A stretch of DNA of 64,000 nucleotides. Origin: Tolypeutes matacus (taxonomy: Eukaryota > Chordata > Mammalia > Cingulata > Chlamyphoridae). The stretch lies in the NCBI GenBank assembly GCA_026826555.1, contig JAKSZT010020895.1, forward strand, positions 87,436-151,435. The letters are read 5' to 3'. Made by a program: the position numbers and the translations under genes. Shown piece by piece: positions 1-12,084 of the stretch; position 1 is the stretch's first letter; each line of letters opens with the position of its first letter. The notes under the pieces were generated by a model that searched no databases, had not been told where the DNA came from, and saw only the letters and a list, made by a program, of their open reading frames with translations.

Positions 1-2140
1 TTGTGGGTAGATATTGAATAGCCATGAAAGCCAGGTCATTCAATACTGTTTTGTTTTGTTTTAAATTAGCAGAGGATATTTGAGGACATGATCATAAGAA
101 TTAAGCTTTTAACAAGTTTGAACACTTTGGCTCAGATCAAAAGAGCTGAGCATTTTATAGTTGTATTCATGCATTATTTTCTAAAACTCCTGGACTCTCC
201 TACATATTTGATTAGGTGTACGGTACATCACAGTATGGAAGCATGCTATTTTCTCTTGTTTAATATATATATATATTTTACCTGTTCACAGTGCAACCAG
301 TTAAAATTAATTCTTGTCACAAAAGCCTATATCTAGTTACAAGTTTTTTTTTCTTTTGTTTCCCTGACAAATAAAACTCTGTCTCTAAGCCTTAGGTGCC
401 TATTTTACTTTGAGTTCTTTAAATTCAGAGGTAATCTGAATTGCATATTATTCTTGTATTATGACCTTATATTTTAAATGGTTTTACATTTTTGTTATTT
501 CATATGTCCTGTATATTTTCTTTTGATTTAAATCTTACTCAATTTAAGGTACAAAATTTGATTTTTTACAGAAAGATTTGTCAAGTTCAACTGGGCTAGA
601 ATTAGGACAGAATATTGCTAGATGGCTTCTTTCTTAGCATGCACCATTATTATCATAATATACATCAAATCTCAAAAGTCCATGTAAATTGCCTCCTAGA
701 AGAAAGAATTTGTTGACAAATGATACCTTAAGTTCCCATCCTTATCTTGTTTCAGTATCAAATTTTGTATACCGCATTGTCAGAGAAGTTCATAGAAAAA
801 AACTAGGTATATAGTGAATAATAATGAAGGAAAGAAAGGACAGAAACTGAATGAAGTCAAAGAAGGAGAAAGTAGAGAGACATTGCACAGGAAGCAGGAA
901 AGGAAGAGCCAGGGAATAGGATACTGAGAAACATATAGAGGGGAGGTGAGAAAGATGTTAGAAAGGGTCCTTAGATCAAAATTTCATCACAAATGTCAGC
1001 TTCTTTGCCCCTGAACTGCTGTACTATTAGTTGCCCCAGAATCAGAGAGGCATGAGGTTTTGTGTCATGGGCAAGTGTTTCCAGCTGTTATAAATAACCA
1101 AGACCATTGTGAAGTGTAGCCCTCACTGATACCATAACTCAGAAATAGCACCAATAAACTTAAATTATTCAAATGCGTAGACCCGAAGGACAGAAATTTC
1201 TCTAGACTGGCCTCAACAACATGGTGTTGTTATTCTCTCCTTATAGGTAAAGAGAGGCTTTTTTGAAATACCTAAGTGTTGCAGTGAAACCAGGGAAGGC
1301 TTATGAAGCTTGGACCATGATAACTCTTCATTTTTAAGTACTTTCTGGAGCTTTATCATTTACAATGGGACAAACTGAATATAAAGTCCATTTGACAAAT
1401 CTTAAGGAGGCAATGTGGAAAAAAATTATTTCATAGAGACTAAAAAGCTTACCTCCTATAAGCATATAGATGACTTCTATTAAATTACATTATTCAGAAC
1501 TGAATCTTTAATTTACTTAGAATGACTAATATGAAGTCTTGATAAAATATGAAAATTATACTTCATTATGATTTAATAAGGCTTTCTATCAGAGGAAGGT
1601 ATGGAGAATTGGGAGTTCATGGAGAAAGGAGACTATCTATGGCTACAATTCACATGGTTCCTCCTAGAAGCACTGGATTAAACTAAATAACAAGTTCTAT
1701 AGCACAGGATGGAGCATATGAAAAATAGATGTTTCTCAATATGGTTCCTGAAAACATCTTTATGGATGAAACTATTCCTTTGTTCTTAGACAGAAGCGTC
1801 TCTGAGGTCAGCTCTCTTCCCAGTTTCTCCTTTAGAGAAGCATGAGTCAAATGTTTATATTTTTACTGCTTTGGATATTTATAGTAATTCACACAAGTTT
1901 TCAATGCCTAACGTAAGTTTTCAGCATCAGTACCTCTAAGGAAATCCTTACTCCCTACACAGTCCCAAAGAATTGTCCAATGGGTTGTCGAGCTCAGACA
2001 TTCCATGGGCAAAACAAACCAAGGAGTCAGTTAATTAAACTGCAAAACACTTTGAATTACAGGTGAAGAAACACCATTCCTTTCCCCATATGATTTGCTA
2101 AAGCATATCTCTTCTACAGGCAGGAAACCTTGAAGTCAGT
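1..2140. other. AT-rich sequence, nothing recognised
   Basis: I find no gene, no RNA gene and no repeat that I can name here. The open frames are short, begin anywhere and have no family resemblance. A purine-rich patch lies near 820-960 but has no further structure. Confidence 0.6.
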
Positions 2141-2149
2141 TAAAGGTAC

Positions 2150-2290
2150 ACATGGGTGAACAATATGGGAGTCCTGGCCTCATAACTTAACTGCTACATG
2201 AACCTAAGTGTCTTCACCTCTTGAATTTTCAATTTGTTGATTATAAAAAGGAACTAGTAATCACAATCATTTATTTAAAATAATTAATAG
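2150..2290 (+). repeat. possible MIR SINE fragment
   Basis: The order of a MIR core is faintly visible: a stretch resembling 'cttaactgctacatgaacc', then a 'cttcacctctt' block, then a 'gattataaaaaggaact' block. It is short and much diverged. It could be chance similarity in AT-rich DNA. Confidence 0.3.
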
Positions 2291-3002
2291 TAATATCTCA
2301 CTTTTCTTTTCCCATCTGTATTTTTATTACAGTATAAAAAGAAAGAGAAATGAAATAAGTAAAAGGTAAAGGAATTATTGCATACTTATCTTTTTAATTT
2401 TACTTTAACTTTTAAAGATATGCCTGAGAGTATATCAACTTACAAAGAAAAGTGTTTAATTTTTGCTTTTGAATATAGTTGCAAGTTACTCAAGATGGGC
2501 CAGATTATGATACAAAATTTCTCTCCCACTTGGGAGACCATATTACTACCCACTTCTCTCACCTAAGAATTAAGTGCTTTGCACATCACATTTGCTATAT
2601 ATCTTCAATGAGTATAATGTGTATAGACTGGGTGGGAGTGGAGACAGAGGTGGGAAAAATTGGGAATGGGATAATGGAATGGATCAGTTATCCAATGTTT
2701 CCATTTTAGTAAATGGCCTAGTGGCAACCAGTAGCTCAATGTGACTCAGCACACTTCTCATAGAAAATTTTGTCCCAACACCTGACCTTTTTTGTAAAAC
2801 ATGCACTCGGAGAACGATGAGGATTTTTGTAAGTCACTTACAGTCTCCAAGCTTAAACTTCCACATCAGTTGAATTGAAATAAGAAGACTTAGCTTTAAA
2901 AAAGTTTCTCTAAATACTAAAGGTACAATATATGAAGAGAAAAATTCCCTGGCTCAAAGAAAGTACAGAAGAAATATTTAAATATTTGTATTAATCCTCC
3001 TT

Positions 3003-3125
3003 AAATGTGTGGAATTGAAGCCTAGAGAAGGAAAACACCTCACTCAGGTTCACACAACGAATTAGTAATACAATTGAACTTAACATCCAAAAGTATAAAT
3101 TACAAGCCTAAAGCTCTTTTCTTTT
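3003..3125 (-). repeat. MIR SINE fragment, antisense
   Basis: The stretch 'gaagcctagagaaggaaaac' followed by 'caggttcacacaacgaatta' matches the antisense MIR core (gag-gcacagagaggtt, then ggtcacacagctagtaag). Divergence is high, as expected for an old mammalian SINE. The ends are not sharp. Confidence 0.55.
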
Positions 3126-3624
3126 AATAAAATAGTACAATGCCATAAACTTCTTTCATGTGGGAAATAAGACAGGCAATGAATGGACCTCCATGTGAAG
3201 TCTTCCAGTCAAAGGAGCCTAAAATAATCCCCAGCTCTAGAGGAATGGATAAGTTTCCCGTATATGTTTGAGAAACTTTTGGAGAGGGTAGTTCTGAAGG
3301 AGATCATTGAATTTCCCAAAGGGAAGAAGCTGAGTCAAAGATTCGTAGAGGTTCTGTCAAGCTCATAAAAGAATTGGCAGTGTGCTAACTAAATATGATA
3401 TATTCATTGTAAACTTAATGACTGGATTACCTAACTGGACTCCAAATTCTGGCCAATGTTTGATTCAATTGAATGCAGTTAACTGTGGAAATTTGATCAT
3501 TGGAACCATAGAAATGGGAATAGATGACAAATGAATTTGTACTCTTTAAAATTTTGATTCAATTCTTTCTCACATTTATTCTCAGATTAATTAGAGTCCT
3601 ATTTTAAATTCTTCAATTAAAAGT

Positions 3625-4440
3625 TGTTTCTTATTCAGATGAGGTATCCAGTGAACAATTGAGAAACTCTATCCAGAGTCAAATTGGAAACTTGGATAGC
3701 AGGTGTTTGTATATAATATAAAAGGAACTAAACAGATGACAACCACAACAAAGCGAGAGGTGCAGGTGGAGCCAAATTTTTGGCTTTCCTCTGCACTATA
3801 GTTTCTCTGAGAATATAAACTAAATACATAGGGAATAAATCAGGAACAAGACACACATGCATCTGGCACCACTATTGGACACAAGTAACAAATTTATCAC
3901 ATAGTTGCCAAGATAGAGAAGTTTCAACAAGGGCTTCAAGTCAGAAAAGTAATGGGGCCACAAAAGGATAATCTCAAAGCTAGGAAAGTTGTACTAAAGA
4001 CTGGATACAGGATCATATTTGAGCCAGAATCATGAACACAATCCAGACACACCGGTCCAGATGGTCATGTACCACAATGTCTTACTAATACCCGTATAAT
4101 GATCAAAGGGCATGCGATGAGCACAGAGATCTACATGTTACCAAAGAGATGGGCTGCAAAGACCTGAGTCATGCAGTAGAAAATGGTGTTCCTCTAGCAA
4201 GGGCGTCCATAATCAGCCTGGGGATCATGGTTGTAAAGACAAGGCATCATAAGACAGGGAGAATTGAAAGAAGCACATGGGAAAGCCAGTGGTCCAGCTT
4301 GTCTTAACAATCACAGAAATGAGAAAGTTCTCTAACAGTATCACACTTAAAAAAATCAAGAAACTACAAATATTGCTGTTTCCCAGAATTCTGTGTCAAC
4401 CCAATCAGAGTTCACTCACACTCTTTTTCATTGTTATATT
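3625..4440 (-). pseudogene. Olfactory receptor pseudogene, OR4-like (class II)
   Basis: On the minus strand, stretches of an odorant receptor can be followed in order through several frames. They include a TM1-like segment (AIFVV...ILLENFLISVIVKTS, with a stop), a TM2 remnant (GFPMCFF), CMTQVFAAHLFG before TM3, MPFDHYTGIS in place of the MAYDRYVAIC motif, LSFCGP and DLKPLLKL in the second extracellular loop, NNLLL-like VINLLLVSNSGA in TM5, a YSAEESQKFGSTC block before TM6, and VVVVICLVPFILY in TM6. The CMTQVFA and SNSGA signatures are typical of the OR4 family, including OR4C. TM7 near 3640-3680 is poor. There are at least five stops and several frameshifts, so it cannot code. A working gene would be a G-protein-coupled receptor in the cilia of olfactory neurons. 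OR4 is the best guess; the exact subfamily is not decided. Confidence 0.78.
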
Positions 4441-5021
4441 GGTAGCTATAGGTAGAATTTAGTTGAAAAAAGTTTAATCCACAGAGAGAAGAAAAGATGT
4501 GAAATCTTAGAAAGATCAGTGGCCTAAACTTATCTGCTACAAGCTTAGCAGATCTGCTGCATGCTGTTTTCTTCAACTGACTTTGTTCTGTACCAGCATC
4601 CCATATGAATTCTTATAAATTACACATGCCCTTGCCTCTCCAAGATTGATTTATTGATTCACAGCCTCACTGAATTGGACCAACACATTTGCATTTTGGA
4701 ACAAAAGATAATGTCTTTCAGAAATTTTATCCTTCCCAAATTGATAAATGCAGAGCTTGTTGTTTCCTTTGGCAGTGGATTAAATTACTTTGAAAAATTA
4801 ATTGAAGATACCTCTACTACTTTATTGGGAATTTTTGTAAGAATTAGATAAAGAGATGATTTTTCACCTATACCTACACACATACATACAAACATATATT
4901 TCATGCCTTATTTATTTATCTATGTTCTTTGAAATTTCAAAATCACTATTCCAATAAAACAAAATATTGATATTGATAAAGAATATCTACTGAAAAAATA
5001 TGCTCAGTTCAGTTCACTGTT
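4441..5021. other. AT-rich sequence, nothing recognised
   Basis: This is the upstream side of the OR4-like pseudogene, which reads leftward. No promoter element, exon or repeat can be named. Confidence 0.5.
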
Positions 5022-5235
5022 TCTTAGGTCTTTTTTTTTTTTTTTTTTTAAAGATTTTATTTATTTATTCATTTATCTCCCCCTTGCTGCTTGTGCTCGC
5101 TGGGTCAGCTAACCACGCCGTGCGGGCAGGCTTGCCCTCACCAGAAGGCCCCGGGAACCAAACCCGGGGCCTCCCATATGGTAAATGGGAGCCCTACTGA
5201 TTGAGCCACAGCCGCTTCCCTCTTAGGTCTTTTTT
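5022..5235 (-). mobile_element. DAS-type tRNA-derived SINE with target-site duplication
   Basis: The body is 5051-5220 on the minus strand. It carries a tRNA-like A box (TGGCTCAATCAGT) and B box (GGTTTGGTTCCC), a tRNA-unrelated part, and an (AAATAAAT)-type tail followed by a long A tract (seen as T on the plus strand, 5031-5050). The flanks repeat TCTTAGGTCTTTTTT at about 5022-5036 and 5221-5235, so this is a complete L1-mobilised insertion. The family matches the armadillo DAS SINEs, which supports a xenarthran source. Confidence 0.9.
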
Positions 5236-6500
5236 ATACCTGACTACCTGAATATCTTGGGTATAATATGCTTCACAAAATATCTTATTTTGTCTACCTT
5301 TTACTATGCCTGAATGTCTCAGCTATACTGATGGCCATGACAAAACTAATGCCTGGATAACCCTTTGAAGTTTCCATAATGGAGTGAACTATTCTTTAAC
5401 TTATTGTTGAATTTATCCCATTAATCACCTTAAATGCAGAATACTGAGTTTCTCTGCTTTTGAATTCAAAGTGGTATATATTTTTCAATATTTCAATAAC
5501 CTTAGTTGTATTGTACTAATATATGTACCTTTTTACCCTGAGTTCCTCAAAATATTTACTATTAAAACATGATTTGGAAAAAAATCCCATAATTCCAACA
5601 TACTGTTTAATGATTTTCCTATGTCTGTTCTGTGTTCATGTATAGATCTGTATATATGTAGTTTATATAATAGAAATAATCATAAAATATAATTTAATAT
5701 TCAGAATTTCAATTAGAATTATTATAAGCACTCTTTTTATGTTATAATTTACATATTTAATTATCAATTTAATGGTATGATAATGGAAATATTTTATAAA
5801 AGAATTTATTTGACTACTTGTTCATTGATACATTTATATTATCTCCAATTTTCACTCTTATAATTAACAGTTCTACAAACAACTTTACTGTAAAATTCAA
5901 AGTACATTATTGTTTCCATGAGTGTTAGGATTTTCATTTTTATAGATACATAGTAAAATTACTTTCAATATTGCTGTACCCTTTTATTAACTTTATTTTA
6001 TTATACAATAATATATTATTATGAAAAAATATTCAAGATAAACAGAAGAATTTGAGAAGAAAAATAAAAATCTCTCTCCCAGTTCTTTGAATCAATAATC
6101 TTACTCTTCAGACAAAACTATCTTTTTTCTTGAATAGCCTTCCAGAAATTTTCAATAGGTGTAATTACATATGTGTGTACTATATCCATGTAACTTCTTT
6201 AATGTACAAGCACAAGCATGGCCAGTGTTTCAGTATTGATGATTTTACATAAAATGTATTGTACATGTAAATAATAGGTCCTCAGGATGTTATCCCTTGT
6301 CATTAGGCTAATAGAAATAAAAATTATTTTCTTATTATTTTCATTAAGAAATTTATTACCCACAAAATTGTATACTTTTATGCACTGGCTTTCTGAAAAT
6401 TTGCCCTTCTTAGATTCATTTATCTTTTGTGAGCACATCTTTTAGAATCTTTTTAATTTACCTATAATGTGCACTAATCTATCATAATAATCATTCTATA
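5236..6500. other. AT-rich sequence, nothing recognised
   Basis: No gene or nameable repeat. The short minus-strand frame at 6199-6438 has no family signature and codon content typical of AT-rich non-coding DNA. Confidence 0.5.
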
Positions 6501-6504
6501 TCTT

Positions 6505-6645
6505 AGTTAAGAGTTCAGCTACTAAAGTCAAATGGCCTAAGTCAAATCTGATTTCCATTCTTTATTGATTGTGATCTTGGGCACATCACTTTACACATAA
6601 CAGGTTTACAATGTGGAGTAAATAAAAAAAGTTGTGTTTTTAAAA
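6505..6645 (+). repeat. MIR SINE fragment
   Basis: The series 'taagagttcagctactaaag', 'caaatctgatttccattc', 'gtgatcttgggcacatcac' and 'aatgtggagtaaataa' follows the MIR consensus in order. The position of 'tgatcttgggca' matches the conserved core. Confidence 0.6.
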
Positions 6646-6751
6646 TGAAGACCTGACAAGTCTCAGGCTCTGTTTTTGCCAATAATATGACTTTGCTTAT
6701 TCTCAATTTGTGTTGATTTCCTTTTTCCTGTGAAATTTTTCCTGGGTTTAT

Positions 6752-7105
6752 TATTATTATTTTTTAATTGAGAAGTTGTGAGTTTACAAAACAATCATGC
6801 ATACCATACAAGATTCCAATACATTGCCCCACCACCAACTCCTTACAGTGCTGTGGCACATGTGTTATAATTTATAAAAGAGCATCATCATAATATTACT
6901 GTTGTCTGTAGTTAATAACTTATATTTGGTGTATTATCCCCACAAACCATCCTATTATTAACACCATGTATTAATATAGTATTGTATATTTATTACAGTT
7001 CATGAGAGAATCATAGTTGTACTGTTAAACCCATTCCATCACTCACCATGAAATTCACTGTGTTTTGAGATTCCTTGCATTGTATAAATTATCTAATGTC
7101 AGGGT
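6752..7105 (-). mobile_element. L1 3' UTR fragment, antisense
   Basis: The T-rich start followed by 'gagaagttgtgagtttacaa', 'caatcatgcataccatac' and 'ccccaccaccaactcc' recurs at 9890-10000 and 58010-58090. In those copies it is joined to L1 ORF2 remnants, so this is the 3' end of a xenarthran L1 lying on the minus strand. It is heavily 5' truncated. Confidence 0.75.
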
Positions 7106-7490
7106 TTATTTAATATTTTAATATATGTTTTTATTTTTAAAGAAGCCTAAGATTACATAAATGTTACATCAAAAATATAAGGGATATTCTTAGCAGCATT
7201 CTTCATGATAGCCAAATGTTGGAAACAACCCAGGTGTCCATAAACTGGTGAACAGATAAACAAATTGTGGTGTATACCTATGATGTAATATTATGCAAGA
7301 TTAAGAAGAAATGAAGTCATGAAACATGACAATATGGATGAGCCTGGAGGACATTATATTGAGTGAAGCAACCAGACACAAAAGGGCAAATATTGTATGA
7401 TTATGCTTTTATGAACTAAATGTATTATGTGAAATATAAATATATTTTGTGAAAGAAGAATATGGGTAAAATTTCATATATATATATTTT

Positions 7491-7889
7491 TTATTATGGG
7501 TAAAAATCAAAATTCTCACAATACATACAAACATTTGCAAAATGATATAAAAATATATATGTATATATGTGTATTTGCTTACAAAAATGTTATTTATATA
7601 TATATATACACACACATATATTTTAAGAGGTGCTTAGATTACCCAAAATATTACATGGAACCCACTGGGATTCCCATGTTCCCCACCTCCCACACCTCCC
7701 ACCATATCCCACACAAACATCTCCCACAGTGTGGCCCACCACCCTCAATGAATTTACACATCCTGGAGCCTTGACACCAACCATAGACCAAGAACTATGG
7801 ACTAGAGTGGACTTCATGGTATTCTCTTGTTCACATATGGTGATTCTAGCAATGCAAGAAATTATAACAATGAGGTGGAGCCAGTGGCC
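7491..7889 (-). mobile_element. R1 retroposon copy, 5' truncated
   Basis: This is homologous to the 3' end of the 33168-34907 element, including the end block with 'tttttacccataataaaa' (read on minus) and the 'catgttccccacctcccaca' block. The flanks repeat AATTTCATATAT...TTTTT at 7470-7490 and 7890-7905, with a TA expansion in the left copy. It is nested inside an L1 3' UTR. Only the last ~400 bp of R1 was copied. Confidence 0.8.
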
Positions 7890-8263
7890 AATTTCATATA
7901 TTTTTAAGACCATTTTTCTTTGAAGCTGAACAAATGTAGGTTAATACTACAAAATGTTCATATCAGAAAAAAAAACATTATACTAAGTAAAGAAGATTAG
8001 ACATAATGTATTACATATTGTATGATTCCATTTATATACAATGTAAATATAAATCAATTTATAAAGATGAAATTGGATTAGTGGTTATTTACAGTTTGAG
8101 GAGGAGTGCTAAGGGCTGTCGAGTCTTCTATTTTTAGAGTAATGAAGTTGTCCTAAAATTTTTGTGGTGATGAATGTGAATATACTAAAAGACATTGATT
8201 ATACACTTTGGCTAGATCTCATGATATATGAATTTATCTAAACATATATATATATAAACAAAC

Positions 8264-8329
8264 AAATAATTATGCAAGAATTGATGAAATAATTATGCAA
8301 GAATTGATCAAATAATTATGCAAGAATTG
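8264..8329 (+). repeat. 23-bp tandem repeat, three units
   Basis: A unit starting AAATAATTATGCAAGAATTG begins at 8264, 8287 and 8310. The related L1 3' UTR at 15280-15300 has one loosely similar unit, so this is a local expansion inside an L1 3' UTR. Confidence 0.9.
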
Positions 8330-8569
8330 CCAGAAATAGCAGCTGCGTATAGCAGGGAAAACAGAGAGAGATTGAGAGGTGAGGAATTTTCTTATTTGAT
8401 TATCTATTTGTTTATTATTATTATTGAAATAATGAAAATACTCTCATAATGATTAAACGGATGAACACACAATGATATCATTAGGCCAAATACCATTTTT
8501 TGTACACTTTGGATGATTTGTATGCTTCATTAATATGTATAAATAAAATTGATTAAAAAATATAGGAGA

Positions 8570-8985
8570 TTCCCATATTTATACTATCCAATTAGCCAAT
8601 TTTCCCATTGTAATTTATTCCATTGTATCAAAATAAAGAAGTTATCATATTTTCTGTTTTCAGACATACTTCCATAGTTGTCTTTTGATCTAAATTGTGA
8701 ATCAAAATTAGCTGGAGTTATGAGGAATATGGAAATTCTCAATTCTCACCTCTTCCAAATATCCTAATAAAAGTTTTATTATTAATGTAGATAAGATAAT
8801 TAATTTTGTAAAGCACTTGTGGGAGGTATTAGAAGAGTAGAAACCACCTGCAGAGCAAGGAGTACAAATTTCTACAGTACTGACTTGTCAGTGAGGATTT
8901 CTAACTTATCTAAGAGATGAGCTATAACTTTAACTAGAGAAAATCAATTTCCAAACCTTCAAAACCTTTCCTTTAAGAGGTGTAT
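8570..8985. other. AT-rich sequence, nothing recognised
   Basis: No gene or nameable repeat between the L1 3' end and the MIR fragment. Confidence 0.5.
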
Positions 8986-8987
8986 GA

Positions 8988-9175
8988 ACACAGTGATCTA
9001 TGCCTAGAATCTGAAGCCACACTGCCTAGATTCAAACTCATTAGTGATGTGACATTTCACACATCCCTCAGTATCTCTGTGCTTTGATTCACCTTTAAAA
9101 TAGAAATTATAAAACTACCTACATTTTAGCGTTTCTATGAAGGTTAAATAATGTAATAGGGACAAAACATACAGA
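8988..9175 (+). repeat. MIR SINE
   Basis: MIR order is clear: 'gaagccacactgcctagatt', 'caaactcattagtgatgtga', 'tcagtatctctgtgctttga', 'aaatagaaattataaaacta' and 'tctatgaaggttaaataatg'. This is one of the better preserved MIR copies here. Confidence 0.8.
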
Positions 9176-9552
9176 AGACGCAGGAACCTAAAAGATGCAG
9201 GAAACTATGGCATTTCCAAGAAGAACTTTCAATTTTTGGAAAATATTCATTAAAATTGTCCATTTACCCATAATAAAGCTGTAAGTGCTATTAAAACAAT
9301 AAGTTGTTTTGCTGAGTGCCTGAAAGCATATCTGCACTAGAGTTTATACTGATTTTCTCATGAAGATCAGAGGCTAGGATGGCCTGCTCTAAACATCTTT
9401 AATAATGAAAAAAATGAATTTAAGTGCATAACACAAAATAATGGAAGGAATTATGAAGAGAGAAAAATAGGAATAAAATAGGTCCTTGCATGTGAAAATG
9501 TAAAATGTAAATAGTGGCAATGAAAATTGCTAATAAAACTGTATAATTTCTT
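9176..9552. other. AT-rich sequence, nothing recognised
   Basis: No supported feature. Confidence 0.5.
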
Positions 9553-9875
9553 TAAATTTTAGTGCAGATTTCTTTATTTATATTTACATACCATATCATC
9601 CAATCCAAAGTGTGCAATCAGTGGATTTTGTAAAATCACAGAGTTGTGAATTCATCACCACAATCAATTTTAGAATATTTTCATTACTCCAAAAAGAAAT
9701 ACCCCATAGTCCTAAAACAGGCACCTCTCAATCTCTCTATCCATCCCCAGGCTTACATAACCATGAATCTATTTATGTCTCTATAGATTCATTTTTATGA
9801 ACATTATATATACACAGAATCATACATACATAGTACTTTGTGTCTAGTTTCTGTCACTTAGCATAATACTTTTAA
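9553..9875 (-). mobile_element. Old L1 (L1M-type) 3' UTR, antisense
   Basis: Motifs such as 'cacagagttgtgaattcatc', 'accacaatcaattttagaat' and 'ctgtcacttagcataatact' match the antisense 3' end of old mammalian L1M families. It is interrupted on the right by a younger L1 at 9876. Confidence 0.75.
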
Positions 9876-11432
9876 TAATTACTATTATTTTTATTTAATT
9901 TTAATTAGACAAGTTGTGAGCTTACAAGTCAATCATGTATAACATACAGGACTCCCATGTATCACCCCACCACCATAATCTTGCATTCTTGTGGCACACT
10001 TGTTACAAATGATGAAAAAACTTGGTCAAAATTTTACTGCTATCTATAGTCTATAGCTTATATTTGATGTATTTTTCCATAAATTACCCTATTATTGACA
10101 CCATAAGTTAATATTTTACCTGTGTTATCGTTCATGAGAAAACAGTCTCATATTGTACAGTTCACTACAGTCTTACCTACCACAGAATTCTCTGTGTTAT
10201 ACAGTCCCATGTCTTGAACAATCCATCCAAAGTGTGTATTCTATGGCTTTCAGTTGTGCTGTCATTTCTAGAAAGTTTTCATCACTTCAAAAGGAAAAAT
10301 CCTATACTCCTCTATACCCCCATTGTTAACCCTTATCATTGATATAGTACCTTCTTTGCCATTGATGCAAGAATATTACAATATTACTGTTAACTGTAGT
10401 CCATAAGATACATTAATTGTATTTTTCCCATGTATCATCCATATTCTTAACACCTTGTAATAGTGAGGTAAATTTGTTCTAATTCATGGAAAATTCTTAT
10501 ATTTGTACTATTGACCATAATCTTTATCCACCACAAAGTTCACTATGTTGTACAGCCCCTAATTTATCCACTAGCTTTCTTTCAATTGATGTTTATGTCC
10601 CTAGACTACCCTTTCCAGCCACAATCACATTTATAAACCAGCAGTGTTAGTTATATTCACTATAATGTGTAACCATCTGCTCTATCCATTTCCATACCTT
10701 TACAGCCAATTTTATTAATTATTCTACACACAGTAAGCATCAAGTTTCCCCTCTCAGCCCTCATTCAATCTCCTAGTAAGTTATTATACAGTTTAATGCC
10801 ATGAGTTTATTCATCATATTTAGTTCATATTATTGAGCTTATACATTTGTCCTTTTGTGTCTGGCTTATTTCACTCAACACAATATCCTCCAGGTTCATC
10901 CATGTTTTCATATGACTTCATTTCTTCATACAGCTGAACAGTATTCCATTATATGTATATACACATTTATTTCATTCAGTCATCAGTAGATGGGCAATTG
11001 GATTGTCTCCAACTTGTAGCAATTATAAATAATGCTCTGAAGAACATCGTTGTGCAGTGTCATTTTGCATCCTTGTTTTCAGTTCTGATGAATATATTCC
11101 TAGTAGCGGGATTGCCAGATCATATGGCAGTTTGATAGTGAGCTTATTGTCAAATTGTCTTCAACCAAAGCTGCACTCTTTTATGTTTCTACCAACAGTG
11201 AAGGAGTGTTCTTTCTCCATATTCTCTCCAGCACTTGCAGTTTTATTTATTTTCTAATAATGACCATTATACAAGGGGTTACATGATATCTCATTGTAGA
11301 TTTCATCTGCATTTCCCTAATAGATAGTGATGTTGAGTATTTTTTTCATACATTTAATAGTCATCTGTATTTCGTCTTTGGGGAAAAAAATCTTTTAATC
11401 TTTTGCTCATTTTTTAACTGGGTTCCTTGTCT
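9876..11432 (-). mobile_element. L1, 3' UTR plus ORF2 end, 5' truncated
   Basis: Reading the minus strand, the right part (about 10840-11430) holds the end of ORF2, seen on plus as 'ggcttatttcactcaacaca', 'ggttcatccatgttttcata' and 'ggattgccagatcatatggc'. The left part is the xenarthran L1 3' UTR also seen at 57960-58300. The T-rich start at about 9880 is the antisense tail. It is inserted into the L1M copy at 9553-9875. No coding capacity remains. Confidence 0.8.
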
Positions 11433-12084
11433 GACAGTGTTTAGCCTGCACAGCAATTCCTCTCCTTCCCGGGGTACTTAGGGACTGGGAGTGCCACAGC
11501 CATTTAAGGTGGATGAGTGACTCTACACGCTCTGTCCAGAGAAAGTGCTCAAACTGCACACAACTTCCAGACAAGCATTGTTTGCTGGGAGTTCTCCAAC
11601 CTGGGTGTGCTGAACATGATCCCTCAAATCCCAGGAATTTGGTGTGTTTTTCAATCACTTTCTTCCAACTCCTGCTGGAGCAGAAATAGAATAAAGGCGG
11701 ATGGTTTCTTTGTGGTTTGACGGGTTTAAGATTCAGCTGAACTCAGAAGTGGAGTCCAACTAGCTGAAATTCCTAATCAATAGTCTTAGTTGGACCCAGG
11801 CCACTTACCCTCCCCTGTTTTTAGGAAAGGAAGCTTCTGCTTCCAACCTGGGCCTGGATTCCCAGGTGGCCCATCTTGCCAGGGAGGGATGGGGACCACC
11901 CTCTGCAGCATGAAGAGATCTATTCATGGATATTCACCACAGATTGCCAGTTTCCATCCTCTCCTCTTTGTCAGATGGTGTATGGTGTTCTAGTTTATAG
12001 AGTCCCCCAAAGAGTTGATTTTTACAGCTTCCTACTCTATGACCATCTTAGAATCCCCCCCCCAATTTCTTTAGCCTTTTGCAG
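11433..12084. other. Unclassified GC-richer segment between two L1s
   Basis: This stretch is clearly richer in G and C than its surroundings and has no counterpart elsewhere in the window that I can find. It may be the 5' UTR of an L1 (which tends to be GC-richer), or an LTR: an 'aatagaataaaggcgg' stretch holds an AATAAA-like site near 11690. Its open frames overlap each other and match no family I know. A C9 run occurs at about 12055-12063. Confidence 0.45.

Larger units (their letters stand above)
7185..8560 (+). mobile_element. L1 3' end (ORF2 tail and 3' UTR), split by an R1 insertion
   Basis: The left part (7185-7470) holds the usual L1 ORF2-end motifs such as 'ggaaacaacccaggtgtcca', 'tattatgcaagattaagaag' and 'gaagcaaccagacacaaaag'. 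The right part (7890-8560) aligns with the 3' UTR that follows ORF2 at 14840-15520, for example 'ataaagatgaaattggatta' and 'attattattattgaaataat'. The R1 copy at 7491-7889 sits between them with a duplicated flank, so the two halves were once contiguous. Confidence 0.8.

Noticed and set aside
5051..5220. tRNA gene, from A and B boxes
   Set aside because: The tRNA-like part is fused to unrelated sequence and an A tail and has a target duplication, so it is a SINE. The same holds at 18334-18423 and 27953-28113.
8264..8329. CRISPR-like array from regularly spaced repeats
   Set aside because: The units are directly adjacent with no spacers, there are only three, and the DNA is mammalian.
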